Source of the DNA: Phycicoccus flavus
GTDB taxonomy: Bacteria > Actinomycetota > Actinomycetes > Actinomycetales > Dermatophilaceae
Length of the DNA: 41,323 nt
Direction of reading: 5' to 3'
Assembly: GCF_004025965.2 (NCBI RefSeq)
Contig: NZ_SAYU02000039.1
Span: 1-41,323 of the forward strand
Shown here: piece after piece, positions 1 to 7,612 of the stretch
Layout: every line of letters starts with the position of its first letter
Numbering within the stretch: position 1 is the stretch's first letter
Notes under the pieces: model-generated
Told to the model about the DNA's origin: nothing
The model's database searches: none
Seen by the model: only the letters and a program-made list of their open reading frames with translations
Program-made: the position numbers and the translations under genes

Positions 1-488
1 AGCCCGAGCATCCGCACCAGCCGGCTGACCCCGCCGCCACCCGGCAGCAGGCCGAGCGTGATCTCCGGGACCCCGAGCCGGACGTCCGGCCGGTCCAGCA
101 CCACCCGGTGGTGGGTGGCGAGCGCGACCTCCAGCCCGCCGCCGAGGGCACTGCCGTTCACCGCGGCGACGACCGGCCGGCCGAGCAGCTCGAGCCGGCG
201 CATCAGCGCCTTGAGGTGGTCGATGTGCCGCGCCGCCTCGGGCGCGGTGTCGGAGGTGACCTCGCGCATGACGCGCAGGTCGCCCCCGGCGAAGAAGGTC
301 CTCTTGGCGCTCGTGAGGACCACCCCGGTGACGGTCTCCCGCTCGGCCTCCAGCCGCTCGACCGCGGCCTCGTAGGCCCGCGACCAGGTGTCGTTCATCG
401 TGTTGACCGTCTGGTCGGGGTCGTCCATCGTCAGGGTGACGATCCCGTCCTCGTCCCGCTCCCAGTACATGCCGCGGATGTCGCCCAC
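1..488 (-). CDS. fadB: FadB/FadJ-type multifunctional fatty-acid oxidation protein, N-terminal crotonase part (incomplete)
   Basis: The first 162 codons are present and the gene continues off the left edge. The translation is a crotonase (enoyl-CoA hydratase) domain: a VNTMN stretch near residue 30, an AGGDLRVM loop near 75, the oxyanion-hole segment [11 protein letters not shown] near 115, and [13 protein letters not shown] near 145 with the catalytic glutamate. The opening [18 protein letters not shown] is typical of actinobacterial FadB-like proteins that add a 3-hydroxyacyl-CoA dehydrogenase downstream; that half cannot be checked here. I chose GTG at 488 because GGAGG lies 6 nt upstream. 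It starts 12 nt after the thiolase stop, so the two are cotranscribed. Role: hydration, and probably dehydrogenation, in beta-oxidation in the cytoplasm. A stand-alone enoyl-CoA hydratase is the alternative. Confidence 0.88.
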   Translation of the reverse strand, partial: MGDIRGMYWERDEDGIVTLTMDDPDQTVNTMNDTWSRAYEAAVERLEAERETVTGVVLTSAKRTFFAGGDLRVMREVTSDTAPEAARHIDHLKALMRRLELLGRPVVAAVNGSALGGGLEVALATHHRVVLDRPDVRLGVPEITLGLLPGGGGVSRLVRMLG

Positions 489-500
489 GCCGTTCCTCCC

Positions 501-1709
501 TCAGACCCGCTCGACGACGGTCGCGATGCCCATGCCGCCACCGACGCACAGCGTGGCGAGGCCGCGGCGCAGGTCGCGCCGTTCCAGCTCGTCGAGCAGC
601 GTCCCGAGGATGACCGCGCCGGTCGCGCCGAGCGGGTGACCCATCGCGATGGCGCCGCCGTTGACGTTGACCTTCTCGTGCGGCACCTTGAGGTCGCGCA
701 TCCACTTGAGGACGACAGCGGCGAAGGCCTCGTTGAGCTCGAAGAGGTCGATGTCGTCGACCGTAAGCCCGGCCCGCGCGAGCACCTTCTCGGTCGCGGG
801 CGTCGGCCCGGTGAGCATGATCGTCGGCTCGCTGCCGACGACCGCCTGGGCCAGGACCCGGGCCCGCGGGGTGAGCCCGGCGTCCCGGCCGGCGGCCTCA
901 CTGCCGAGCAGGACGAGGGCCGCGCCATCGACGATGCCCGAGGAGTTGCCGGCCGTGTGGACGTGCTCGACGCGCTCGACGTGCGGGTAGCGCTGGAGGG
1001 CGACGGCGTCGAAGCCCGCCGTGGCGCCCAGGCCGGCGAAGGCGGGGGGCAGTGCGGCGAGCGAGTCGACGGTGGCGCCGGGGCGGCGGTGCTCGTCGTG
1101 GTCGAGCACGAGCATCCCGTTGAGGTCGCGGACGGGGACGACGCCGCGGTCGAACCGCCCCTCCTGCCAGGCCTGCTCGGCGCGCTGCTGCGAGGTGGCC
1201 GCGTAGGCGTCGACGTCCTCGCGGGTGAACCCCTCGATGGTCGCGATGAGGTCGGCGCCGATGCCCTGCGGCACGAAGTAGTGGTCGTAGGCCGTCGTCG
1301 GGTCCTGGTGGAACGCGCCGCCGTCGGAGCCCATCGGCACCCGGGACATCGACTCCACCCCGCCGGCGAGGACGAACCGGTCCCCGGCCAGCACCTTGGC
1401 CGCGGCGGTGTTGACCGCCTCGAGCCCGGACGCGCAGAACCGGTTGAGCTGGACGCCCGCCACGGTCTGGGGCAGCCCCGCGACGAGGGCGGCCGTCCGC
1501 GCGATGTCGCCGCCCTGCTCGCCGACCGGCGACACCACGCCGAGGACGAGGTCGTCGACGTCACCCGGGTCGAGACCGGGGTTGCGGAGCACCAGCTCGT
1601 GGACGAGCCCGACGACGAGGTCGACCGGCTTGGTGCCGTGCAGCGCCCCGCCGCGGTTCCGGCCACGGGGGGTGCGCAGCGCGTCGTAGACGTACGCGGT
1701 CTCAGGCAT
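501..1709 (-). CDS. fadA: Acetyl-CoA C-acyltransferase (3-ketoacyl-CoA thiolase)
   Basis: 402-residue thiolase, the normal length for the family. Catalytic nucleophile Cys92 sits in [11 protein letters not shown]. The C-terminal pair is His358 in [10 protein letters not shown] and Cys388 in LCVGGGMG. It cleaves 3-ketoacyl-CoA to acetyl-CoA and a shortened acyl-CoA, the last step of beta-oxidation. ATG at 1709 is preceded by GGAGGCGGAGC. The start overlaps the end of the WYL regulator gene by 8 nt, and the FadB-like gene follows 12 nt later, so regulator, thiolase and FadB look like one translationally coupled operon. All catalytic residues are present and nothing looks degraded. Biosynthetic acetoacetyl-CoA thiolase is possible from sequence alone, but the FadB neighbour favours degradation. 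Confidence 0.93.
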   Translation of the reverse strand: MPETAYVYDALRTPRGRNRGGALHGTKPVDLVVGLVHELVLRNPGLDPGDVDDLVLGVVSPVGEQGGDIARTAALVAGLPQTVAGVQLNRFCASGLEAVNTAAAKVLAGDRFVLAGGVESMSRVPMGSDGGAFHQDPTTAYDHYFVPQGIGADLIATIEGFTREDVDAYAATSQQRAEQAWQEGRFDRGVVPVRDLNGMLVLDHDEHRRPGATVDSLAALPPAFAGLGATAGFDAVALQRYPHVERVEHVHTAGNSSGIVDGAALVLLGSEAAGRDAGLTPRARVLAQAVVGSEPTIMLTGPTPATEKVLARAGLTVDDIDLFELNEAFAAVVLKWMRDLKVPHEKVNVNGGAIAMGHPLGATGAVILGTLLDELERRDLRRGLATLCVGGGMGIATVVERV

Positions 1710-2748
1710 GCTCCGCCTCCGGGGCTCGTCGGTCCGGGGGACGCCGCCGGTCCGCGTCGTCCTCGGCGTCTCCAGTATGCGCAGCACCGCCGGAGGCGTC
1801 CGCGACGGTCGCGGCCAGGTGCCGCACGAGGTCGGCCATGGCCTCCCGCAGCCCGGGGCCGCCGACCACCACGAACGGGGCGCGGATCGTCGTGAGGTCG
1901 CGCGCGTAGTCGGCGAGGTTGCTCGTCGACCCCGTGAGCCGGGTCCGTCCGTCGCCCGCCGGCTCGAGGCGGCCGAGCGTGCGCGGCAGCCGGGCGAGGT
2001 CGGCGAGCGCGGCCTCGACGAGGACCTCCACGGGGTGCTCCCAGCCGCTGGCCAGGTGCTCCTCCAGCGCGGCGACGGGGTCGAGGTCCGCCGGGAGGTC
2101 GAAGCCGCGGGCCGAGGGATCGGCGGCGAGGATGCGATCGACCCGGTAGGCCCGCACCGACCCCGACCGGGTCGAGCAGCAGAGCAGGTACCAGCGGCCG
2201 TGCCGCACGACGACCGCCCACGGCTCGACCTCGGTGGCGAACTCGCGTCCGCTCTCGGAGCGGTAGCGGACCGTGACGCAGCGTCCCTCGCTGCGGGCCC
2301 GGACGAGGGCGACGGTGGTCGCCGGGTCCGGCCGCGCGGCGCCGCGGTCCGGGGCCGCCGCGGCGGTCCGGCGGACGACGTCCGCCTGGTCGGCGACGTG
2401 CTGGGGCATGGCCCGCAGGAGCTTGCCGACCGCGGCGCCCACCGCGTCGTCGGGATCGGCGGCCTGGTGGTGCCCGTCGAGGACCGCCATGACCAGGCCG
2501 AGCGCCTCGGCGCTGCTGAAGACCAGCGGGGGCAGCCGGGTGCCCCGGCCGAGCCGATAGCCGCCGGCGGGTCCGCGGACGGACTCGACCGGGATGTCGG
2601 CCTGGCGCAGGATGTCGACGTACCGCCGGACCGCACGTGAGGAGACCCCGAGCCGGGCGGCCAGCCGGTCCGCCGTGACGCCGGGCTGGTCCTGGATCGC
2701 CTCCATCGTGATGAGGGCGCGCGCGGCGGGGCTCGTGTCCGGTCTCAC
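1702..2748 (-). CDS. WYL-domain transcriptional regulator (YafY/DeoR-type HTH)
   Basis: 348-residue regulator. Residues about 6-60 form a winged HTH ([20 protein letters not shown]) followed by the wing [11 protein letters not shown]. Residues about 155-225 are a WYL ligand-sensing domain ([16 protein letters not shown], then RAYRVDRI). WYL proteins sense small ligands or nucleic acids; the ligand here is unknown. I prefer GTG at 2748 ([12 protein letters not shown]), which places the HTH at the usual distance from the N-terminus. A TTG at 2784 would add 12 residues but leaves almost no room for a promoter against the divergent gene. The 3' end overlaps the fadA start by 8 nt, so regulation of the fad operon, including itself, is the simplest inference. 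Confidence 0.88.
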   Translation of the reverse strand: MRPDTSPAARALITMEAIQDQPGVTADRLAARLGVSSRAVRRYVDILRQADIPVESVRGPAGGYRLGRGTRLPPLVFSSAEALGLVMAVLDGHHQAADPDDAVGAAVGKLLRAMPQHVADQADVVRRTAAAAPDRGAARPDPATTVALVRARSEGRCVTVRYRSESGREFATEVEPWAVVVRHGRWYLLCCSTRSGSVRAYRVDRILAADPSARGFDLPADLDPVAALEEHLASGWEHPVEVLVEAALADLARLPRTLGRLEPAGDGRTRLTGSTSNLADYARDLTTIRAPFVVVGGPGLREAMADLVRHLAATVADASGGAAHTGDAEDDADRRRPPDRRAPEAEHA

Positions 2749-2791
2749 CGGCCCATGGTCATCCCGGACGCGATCCGTCCGCAACGGCTCC

Positions 2792-2797
2792 TACAGT
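2792..2797 (+). promoter_or_regulatory. -10 box of a leaderless promoter for the dienelactone-hydrolase-like gene
   Basis: TACAGT lies 7 nt before the ATG at 2805, so transcription should start at or next to the start codon. No convincing -35 is visible. A GTG at 2799 falls inside the spacer and is not the likely start. Confidence 0.6.
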
Positions 2798-2804
2798 CGT
2801 GGGC

Positions 2805-3380
2805 ATGACCGAGATCCTCCTCGTCCACCACATCCAGGGCCGCACCCCGGGCGTCCTCGCCCTCGCCGACGCGCTGCGGGCCGGCGGCCACACCGTCGAG
2901 GTGCCGGACCTCTTCGAGGGCCGCACCTTCGGGTCCATCGAGGACGGGTTCGCCCACACGAAGTCCGTCGGGTTCGACACCGTCCGCGCGCCGGCCCTCG
3001 CCGCCGCCGACGACCTGGCCCCGGGCTTCGTCGTCGCCGGCGTCTCCTTCGGCGTCATGGCCGCGACCCAGCTGGCGACGAATCACCCCGGTGTCGCCGG
3101 TGCGCTGTTCTACGAGGCGTTCGCCGACCCGGCCGAGTTCGGCACCTGGCCGGACGGTCTGCCCGTCCAGGTGCACGGCATGGCCGACGACCCGTTCTTC
3201 GGGAAGGAGGGCGACGCCGACGCCGCCTGCGCCTTTGCCGAGGGCCGCGAGAACGCCGAGGTCTTCCTCTACCCCGGCGAGGTGCACCTCTTCACCGACA
3301 GCTCGCTCCCGTCGTCCGACCCGGACGCGACGGCCACCGTCGTGGAGCGGTCCCTGCAGATGCTGGCCCGTCTGGGCTGA
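2805..3380 (+). CDS. Dienelactone hydrolase family protein, serine-nucleophile variant
   Basis: 191-residue alpha/beta hydrolase, compact like the DLH family. The strand-helix opening is EILLVHHIQGRTPGVLALAD. The nucleophile elbow is GVSFG with Ser81, where classical dienelactone hydrolases carry Cys. Candidate acid residues are Asp128/129, and His161 follows in YPGEVHLF. No signal peptide, so cytoplasmic. The Ser nucleophile suggests an esterase-type enzyme rather than true dienelactone hydrolysis. It is divergent from the WYL-fad operon and shares a short intergenic region with it, so the regulator may act on it too. Substrate unknown. It ends convergently with the secreted esterase gene. 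Confidence 0.8.
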   Translation: MTEILLVHHIQGRTPGVLALADALRAGGHTVEVPDLFEGRTFGSIEDGFAHTKSVGFDTVRAPALAAADDLAPGFVVAGVSFGVMAATQLATNHPGVAGALFYEAFADPAEFGTWPDGLPVQVHGMADDPFFGKEGDADAACAFAEGRENAEVFLYPGEVHLFTDSSLPSSDPDATATVVERSLQMLARLG

Positions 3381-3391
3381 GCCCTCGGTCC

Positions 3392-3409
3392 GCGCCGTCC
3401 GTACGGCGC
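3392..3409. terminator. Short hairpin between convergent genes
   Basis: GCGCCGT and ACGGCGC form a 7-bp stem with a 4-nt loop in the 34-nt gap between two convergent genes. It could act on both strands. There is no T-tract, as is common in high-GC actinobacteria. Confidence 0.5.
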
Positions 3410-3414
3410 CGTGG

Positions 3415-4743
3415 TCAGCAGGTCTCCCAGTAGCCGGGGGAGGTCTGCGCGAGGGACGCGGTGTAGTAGGTGTTGTAGAGCCCGAGGTTCTCGTCCGAGC
3501 CGACCGACCAGGCGTACCCGCCGGACTGGTAGGCGCGGCCCGCCACCACGTGGTCGTAGTTGCTGGACGTGATGCACTCCGACGTCGCGGTCGGCGACGG
3601 GGTGGCCGTCGGTGAGGCGGTCGGGGTCGCGGTGGCCGTCGGGGTCGGGGTCGCGGTGGCCGTCGGGGTCGGGGTCGCGGTGGCCGTCGGGGTCGGGGTC
3701 GCGGTGGCCGTCGGGGTCGCGGTGGCCGTCGGCGACGGGGCCCCGCCGCCGGTGAGACCGAAGAACGTCGCGTCGTGGTGGGCCGCGCACACCGAGACGT
3801 CGAGGAAGTAGGCGCCCGCCGTGCCGCACTGGGTCGGGCCGGTCCCGGGGTCGACGGCCGTGCCGTGCCCCATGCCCTCGACGCGGGTCACCCGCACCGC
3901 TCCGGCGTAGTCCTCCCAGGTGACCCCGCTCGTGATCGTCCCGGTGGCCGTCGGCGTCTGCGCGACCCCGGCGACGTCGGTGAACTGGTCGCGCAGCTCG
4001 CCGGCGTTCATCGGCGCGACGGTCGTGTCCGAAGTGCCCTGCCAGACCGAGACGAGCGGCCGCGGGCCCGAGTACCCGGGGTACGCGCCGCGGACGAGGT
4101 CGCCCCAGGCCTTGGGCGACTTGTCGACGCCGGGGTTCATGCACGAGAAGGCGGAGACGAGGGACGTCGCGCAGCGGTAGGGCAGGCCGGCGTTGACCGA
4201 CCCGCCGGCGTAGCGGTCGGGGTAGGTGGCGAGCATGACGGCGGTCATCGCCGCCCCGGCCGACAGGCCGGTGACGTAGACGCGGTCGGCGTCCAGGCCG
4301 TACGCGGCGACGGCGTGGTCGGTCATCTGCGCGATGCTCGCGGCCTCGCCCTGACCGCGCGCGGTGTCGCCGGACTCGAACCAGTTGAAGCACCTCGAGG
4401 AGTTGTTCCCGCTGTTCTGCTCGGCGAGGACCAGCGCGAACCCGTAGCGGTCGGCGAGCTCGCGCCAGCCGCTGTTCGCGAAGTACGTCGCGGCGTCCTG
4501 CGAGCACCCGTGCAGCTCGACGACGAGCGGCGCCCCCGCGGGCAGGCCGTCCGGCCGGTAGCTGTACATGGCGAGGTTGCCCGGGTTGCTCCCGAAGGCG
4601 CCGACCTGCTGGAGCCCGGCCGCGCGCGCCGGGCCTCCGGCCGCGAGCACGAGGCCGACGGCGCCGATCACGGCGGCCGTGACGAGCGCCGCGAGCGTGC
4701 GGACACGAGCCGCCGGGGCGGGTGGGGTCGTGGTGCCGGTCAT
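3415..4743 (-). CDS. Secreted PHB-depolymerase-type (CE1) esterase with PT linker and C-terminal binding domain
   Basis: 442 residues with an export signal of about 42 residues (hydrophobic core LAALVTAAVIGAVGLVLAAG, then ARAA). The catalytic domain is a PHB-depolymerase/feruloyl-esterase-like fold: LVVELHGCSQD near 74-83, nucleophile Ser161 in GLSAGAAM, Asp239 in WQGTSDT, His293 in GMGHGTAV. A low-complexity Pro/Thr/Ala linker (about 334-386) joins it to a 55-residue C-terminal domain with two cysteines (ECITSSNYDHV ... SPGYWETC), a type attached to secreted PHB depolymerases and polysaccharide esterases. Likely role: extracellular ester hydrolysis on a polymer, bound through the tail. Whether the polymer is PHB, xylan or something else is not decidable here. 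ATG at 4743 has a GAAGGGA ribosome site. It lies 205 nt downstream of the I36-M23 gene, with a hairpin between. Confidence 0.85.
   Translation of the reverse strand: MTGTTTPPAPAARVRTLAALVTAAVIGAVGLVLAAGGPARAAGLQQVGAFGSNPGNLAMYSYRPDGLPAGAPLVVELHGCSQDAATYFANSGWRELADRYGFALVLAEQNSGNNSSRCFNWFESGDTARGQGEAASIAQMTDHAVAAYGLDADRVYVTGLSAGAAMTAVMLATYPDRYAGGSVNAGLPYRCATSLVSAFSCMNPGVDKSPKAWGDLVRGAYPGYSGPRPLVSVWQGTSDTTVAPMNAGELRDQFTDVAGVAQTPTATGTITSGVTWEDYAGAVRVTRVEGMGHGTAVDPGTGPTQCGTAGAYFLDVSVCAAHHDATFFGLTGGGAPSPTATATPTATATPTPTATATPTPTATATPTPTATATPTASPTATPSPTATSECITSSNYDHVVAGRAYQSGGYAWSVGSDENLGLYNTYYTASLAQTSPGYWETC
3623..3730. repeat. Tandem repeat encoding the PT linker of the esterase
   Basis: Three exact 24-bp units followed by two 18-bp units that are the same sequence lacking 6 bp. 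In the gene they encode repeated PTATATPT-type residues. All units are multiples of three, so copy-number changes keep the frame and alter linker length. Confidence 0.9.
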
Positions 4744-4887
4744 GACGTCCCTTCCGTTCCGGCCGTCCCCGTCGACGACCGGTGCCCGCCACGTTCGCAC
4801 CCCGACGCGACCCTCCGGGTGGTCGCGGACCCCACAACGGGACATCGTCACTGGCCCCGCCGCCCATTGACCGGTGACGTGACGACC

Positions 4888-4919
4888 CGGCCGCCCGCGA
4901 CGGGGATCGCGGACGGCCG
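4888..4919 (-). terminator. Hairpin after the I36-M23 gene
   Basis: Two 6-bp blocks (CGGCCG and CCGCGA with their complements) are separated by one mismatch and close a 6-nt loop. It lies about 30 nt beyond the M23 gene stop and well before the esterase start, consistent with termination between them. Confidence 0.5.
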
Positions 4920-4948
4920 GGCCGGGTGGTGGTGCCGGAGCGCTCAGC

Positions 4949-5818
4949 TCACTGGCAGCAGGCGTTGTACCCGCGGTCCATCCAGAACTGGGTCGGGACC
5001 GGGTTGACGAGCACGTTGTCGCTGCTGAAGGTGGCGGCGGTCTGCCGGCCGGGGCGCATCTCGACGTGGGTGTGCGCGCCGTTCGCGCCGCGGGAGGCCT
5101 CGGTGCCGATCTTCTGGCCGCGCGAGATCTTCTGGCCGACGGTGAAGGACAGCGGGTTCAGGTGCAGGTACACGATGGTCTTGTCGAAGCCCGCGTTGTA
5201 GACGGCCAGCGTCGAGAGCGAGCCCGAGGACCCCTCGGTGACCCGGGTGACGGTGCCGTTGAGCATCGAGTAGACCGGGGCACCGGGCTGGTAGGCGACG
5301 TCGATGCCCTCGTGCTTGCCCGAGGTGTAGCGGTAGCCGTCGAACCAGGCCGTGACCTGGGCCGCGCGGGTGTGGTAGACGCCGTACTCGAAGTTCTCGT
5401 TGCCCGTCACGCCGACGACGTGTCCGGCGTTCTCGTTCTTCATGTCGGCGCGCAGGTCGCCCTTGACGTCCTTGCCGAAGGTGTCGATGGAGCCCGACCA
5501 GCCGCTGTGGTAGAAGACGGCGACCGCGGCGGACTCGCGGTTCCAGACCGACGCGGCGTTGTTCTTGACGCACTGGCCGCGGCCGGTACCGCGGGACACG
5601 AACTTCACGCAGTTCGTGCCGGTGCCGTAGTCCTTGTGGCCGTTGGCCAGGTCGACCATCGAGCCCTGCTGTCCGGAGTTGTAGTACAAACAGAACTCGC
5701 CGGTCTCGCAGACACCGTTCCGGGCGGTGGCCGCCTGGGCGGTGGGTGCGGTGGCGACGGCGGTGCCGATCATCGCGACGGCCGCGGCGAGCACGGCGAT
5801 CCTGGAGCGTGCGGACAT
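4949..5818 (-). CDS. Secreted M23 (LytM) metallopeptidase with N-terminal I36-type domain
   Basis: 289 residues: signal peptide about 1-29 (AVLAAAVAMIGTAVATAPTAQA), a Cys-rich domain about 33-135 resembling the peptidase-inhibitor I36 family (VCETGEFCLYY, then paired cysteines), and an M23 domain about 150-275. M23 zinc and catalytic residues are visible: His169 and Asp173 in HEGIDVA, His219 in VYLHL, His249/His251 in AHTHVEM. M23 enzymes cut peptidoglycan cross-bridges outside the cell. The I36 family includes a Streptomyces metalloproteinase inhibitor, so the N-domain may be a built-in inhibitor or a wall-binding module; this is inference. ATG at 5818 has an AGGGGGA site. The C-terminus ends in CCQ. 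Confidence 0.85.
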   Translation of the reverse strand: MSARSRIAVLAAAVAMIGTAVATAPTAQAATARNGVCETGEFCLYYNSGQQGSMVDLANGHKDYGTGTNCVKFVSRGTGRGQCVKNNAASVWNRESAAVAVFYHSGWSGSIDTFGKDVKGDLRADMKNENAGHVVGVTGNENFEYGVYHTRAAQVTAWFDGYRYTSGKHEGIDVAYQPGAPVYSMLNGTVTRVTEGSSGSLSTLAVYNAGFDKTIVYLHLNPLSFTVGQKISRGQKIGTEASRGANGAHTHVEMRPGRQTAATFSSDNVLVNPVPTQFWMDRGYNACCQ

Positions 5819-6138
5819 GGGTGATCCCCCTCGGTGGTCGGGCCGCGCGCAAGCGCTACCCGTGATGATGTCGTCCCGCACCGAGGCGGTACGGGACCTT
5901 CCCCCGGGTCCGGTGGACCCGCCATCATCGTGCCGCAGCCGGGCGCGGCCCGCCACCGGAGGCGCGCCGGAGCGTCACGCTGCGCGCGTCGGGGCTGGTC
6001 GCAGCCGACGGACGTGAGGGCCGCGACGCCGGCCGATAAGGTGCCGGCGCACGGGGCTCGCCGCGCCGCCGTCGCGAGGGCTCCGTCGTCGGAAGGGACG
6101 GTCGCTCCGACGGCGCCGCCGTCAGGGGCGCTCCGTCG
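5819..6138. other. 320-nt gene-free stretch
   Basis: This is the upstream region of the I36-M23 gene and the downstream region of the DUF3072 gene. I see no credible small gene. A GATGATG (5864-5870) and a CATCATC (5923-5929) form a widely spaced inverted repeat. The 11-mer GCTCCGTCGTC occurs twice near the right end. No clear -10 box is seen for the M23 gene. Confidence 0.5.
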
Positions 6139-6462
6139 TCAGGAGGTGCCGTCCACCTTCTCCTGGAGCCGGTCGATGTGCTCGGACGCCTGCGCCTTGG
6201 TGAGGTCCGCCGGCAACTCCTCGCCCGCCCGCCGGGCGAGGGAGTCGAGGTAGCTGCGCTGGGGTCCGGTCATCGGCTCGTCGCCCGTGACCCACTCCTC
6301 CGGGTCGCGCTCGGGGCCGGACTCCGCGGTGGCGCTGCCGAGGGTGCCGCCCTCGGGGGCGCCGGCGGTCTCGGACGTGGCCGCGGCCCGCGTGCCGCCG
6401 GTCTGCTGCTCGGCCGGCTCGACCACGGGCTCGTCACTGCTGGGGATCGTCGAATCGCTCAT
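6139..6462 (-). CDS. DUF3072 domain protein
   Basis: 107 residues. The N-terminal half (1-55) is low-complexity and acidic/polar. The C-terminal half carries the DUF3072 pattern: EEWVTGDEPMTGPQRSYLD, then GEELPADLTKAQASEHIDR. The domain has no known activity; it is a small soluble actinobacterial protein, often found alone. The last part is likely helical and could mediate protein or nucleic-acid contacts, but that is a guess. The start at 6462 is chosen because TAGGGT lies 7 nt upstream, giving a leaderless mRNA. It is downstream of dapA on the same strand, but 148 nt and its own promoter separate them. Confidence 0.82.
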   Translation of the reverse strand: MSDSTIPSSDEPVVEPAEQQTGGTRAAATSETAGAPEGGTLGSATAESGPERDPEEWVTGDEPMTGPQRSYLDSLARRAGEELPADLTKAQASEHIDRLQEKVDGTS

Positions 6463-6469
6463 GCGTTCG

Positions 6470-6475
6470 ACCCTA
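6470..6475 (-). promoter_or_regulatory. -10 box, leaderless, DUF3072 gene
   Basis: TAGGGT on the minus strand, 7 nt from the ATG; there is no Shine-Dalgarno between. Confidence 0.55.
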
Positions 6476-6610
6476 CGCGCCCCCACCGACACCCGTCGCG
6501 CGCCGTCCACACCTTCGACAGTCTCGCTCGTCCCGGCCGGCCGGCGGGGCGCCGGCCGCGAGGACGGTCCACGTCGCGCGGCAGGGCCCGGCCATGCGCC
6601 GCGAGAGGGC

Positions 6611-7504
6611 TCAGCCGAGCAGGCCGGCCGCGCCGAGACCGGTACGGAGCGCGTCGACCTCGTCGTCGTCGAGGGCGACGAGCGGACCGCGCACCCGGCG
6701 GTTGTCGAGGACGCCGAGCAGCTCCAGCGCCGCCTTGGCCGTCGTGGCGCCGTAGTTCTGCACGCCCATGACGGCGTCGAAGGCCGGGGACAGGCGCAGG
6801 TGCAGCCGCAGCGCCTCGGCGTGGTCGCCGGCGAGGAAGGCGTCGATGAGGGCCTTGAGGTCTCGGCTCGCGGCGTGGGCGACGACGCTGACGAGCCCGA
6901 CGGCGCCGTAGGCGAGGTAGCCGAGCAGCTGGGAGTCGTCGCCGGAGTAGACGTCGTAGCCGAGCTCGGTGATGCGCGCCGACGACGCCGGGTCGCCGGT
7001 GGCGTCCTTGACCGACACGATCGTGTCGACCTCGCGCGCCGCCCGGTAGGTGGCGAGGTCGATGCGGGTGGCGGTGCGACCGGGCACGTCGTAGAGCATG
7101 ACCGGCAGGTCGGTGGCCGCGGCGACGGCGCGGAAGTGGCCGAGGACCCCGGCCGGTCCGGGCTTGCTGTAGTACGGCGTGACGAGCAGGACGCCGTCGG
7201 CACCGACCTTGGCGGCCTGCTGCGCGAGCTCGACCGAGTGCGCGGTGCTGTTCGTGCCCACCCCGGCGATGACGACGGCCCGGTCGCCCACGGCGTCCTT
7301 GACCGCGGCGAGGATGTCGCCGTCCTCCCCCACGCTCGTGGTCGGCGACTCCCCCGTGGTGCCGGAGACGACGACCCCGTCGTTGCCGGTGTCGACGAGG
7401 TGCCGGGCGATGCGCTGGGTGCCCTCGAGGTCCACGCCGCCGTCGGCGTCGAAGGCGGTGGCCATGGCCGTGAGGAGGCGGCCGAACTGCGGGGTGCTGC
7501 TCAT
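6611..7504 (-). CDS. dapA: 4-hydroxy-tetrahydrodipicolinate synthase
   Basis: 297-residue TIM-barrel aldolase of normal DapA length. Visible active-site residues are Thr49/Thr50 in SGTTGESPT, Tyr138 and Arg143 in MLYDVPGRT, and the Schiff-base Lys166 in SVKDATGD. It condenses pyruvate with aspartate semialdehyde, the first committed step of lysine and diaminopimelate synthesis, in the cytoplasm. The usual neighbours dapB, thyX and the RNase J gene are not in this window, so it stands alone. A paralogous DapA-family aldolase is the alternative, though the GTTGESPT and YDVPGRT motifs favour a true DapA. It has its own leaderless-type promoter (TACCCT, 6 nt upstream). Confidence 0.88.
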   Translation of the reverse strand: MSSTPQFGRLLTAMATAFDADGGVDLEGTQRIARHLVDTGNDGVVVSGTTGESPTTSVGEDGDILAAVKDAVGDRAVVIAGVGTNSTAHSVELAQQAAKVGADGVLLVTPYYSKPGPAGVLGHFRAVAAATDLPVMLYDVPGRTATRIDLATYRAAREVDTIVSVKDATGDPASSARITELGYDVYSGDDSQLLGYLAYGAVGLVSVVAHAASRDLKALIDAFLAGDHAEALRLHLRLSPAFDAVMGVQNYGATTAKAALELLGVLDNRRVRGPLVALDDDEVDALRTGLGAAGLLG

Positions 7505-7510
7505 CGCCCC

Positions 7511-7516
7511 AGGGTA
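7511..7516 (-). promoter_or_regulatory. -10 box, leaderless, dapA
   Basis: TACCCT on the minus strand, 6 nt before the ATG. The spacer TGGGGCG could alternatively be read as a weak ribosome site. Confidence 0.45.
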
Positions 7517-7612
7517 TCCGCCCCCGCCCGGCGACCCCGGCGCCGAGAGGTCACGGCGCGCTGCACCCGCCGGCTCCGGTACGGCGCGTCGTGGCCCCTC
7601 GTCCCGGACGCC

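Noticed and set aside
2749-2784. TTG start at 2784 for the WYL regulator
   Set aside because: It would put the start 20 nt from the divergent gene with a Shine-Dalgarno only 3 nt away. GTG 2748 gives the usual N-terminus.
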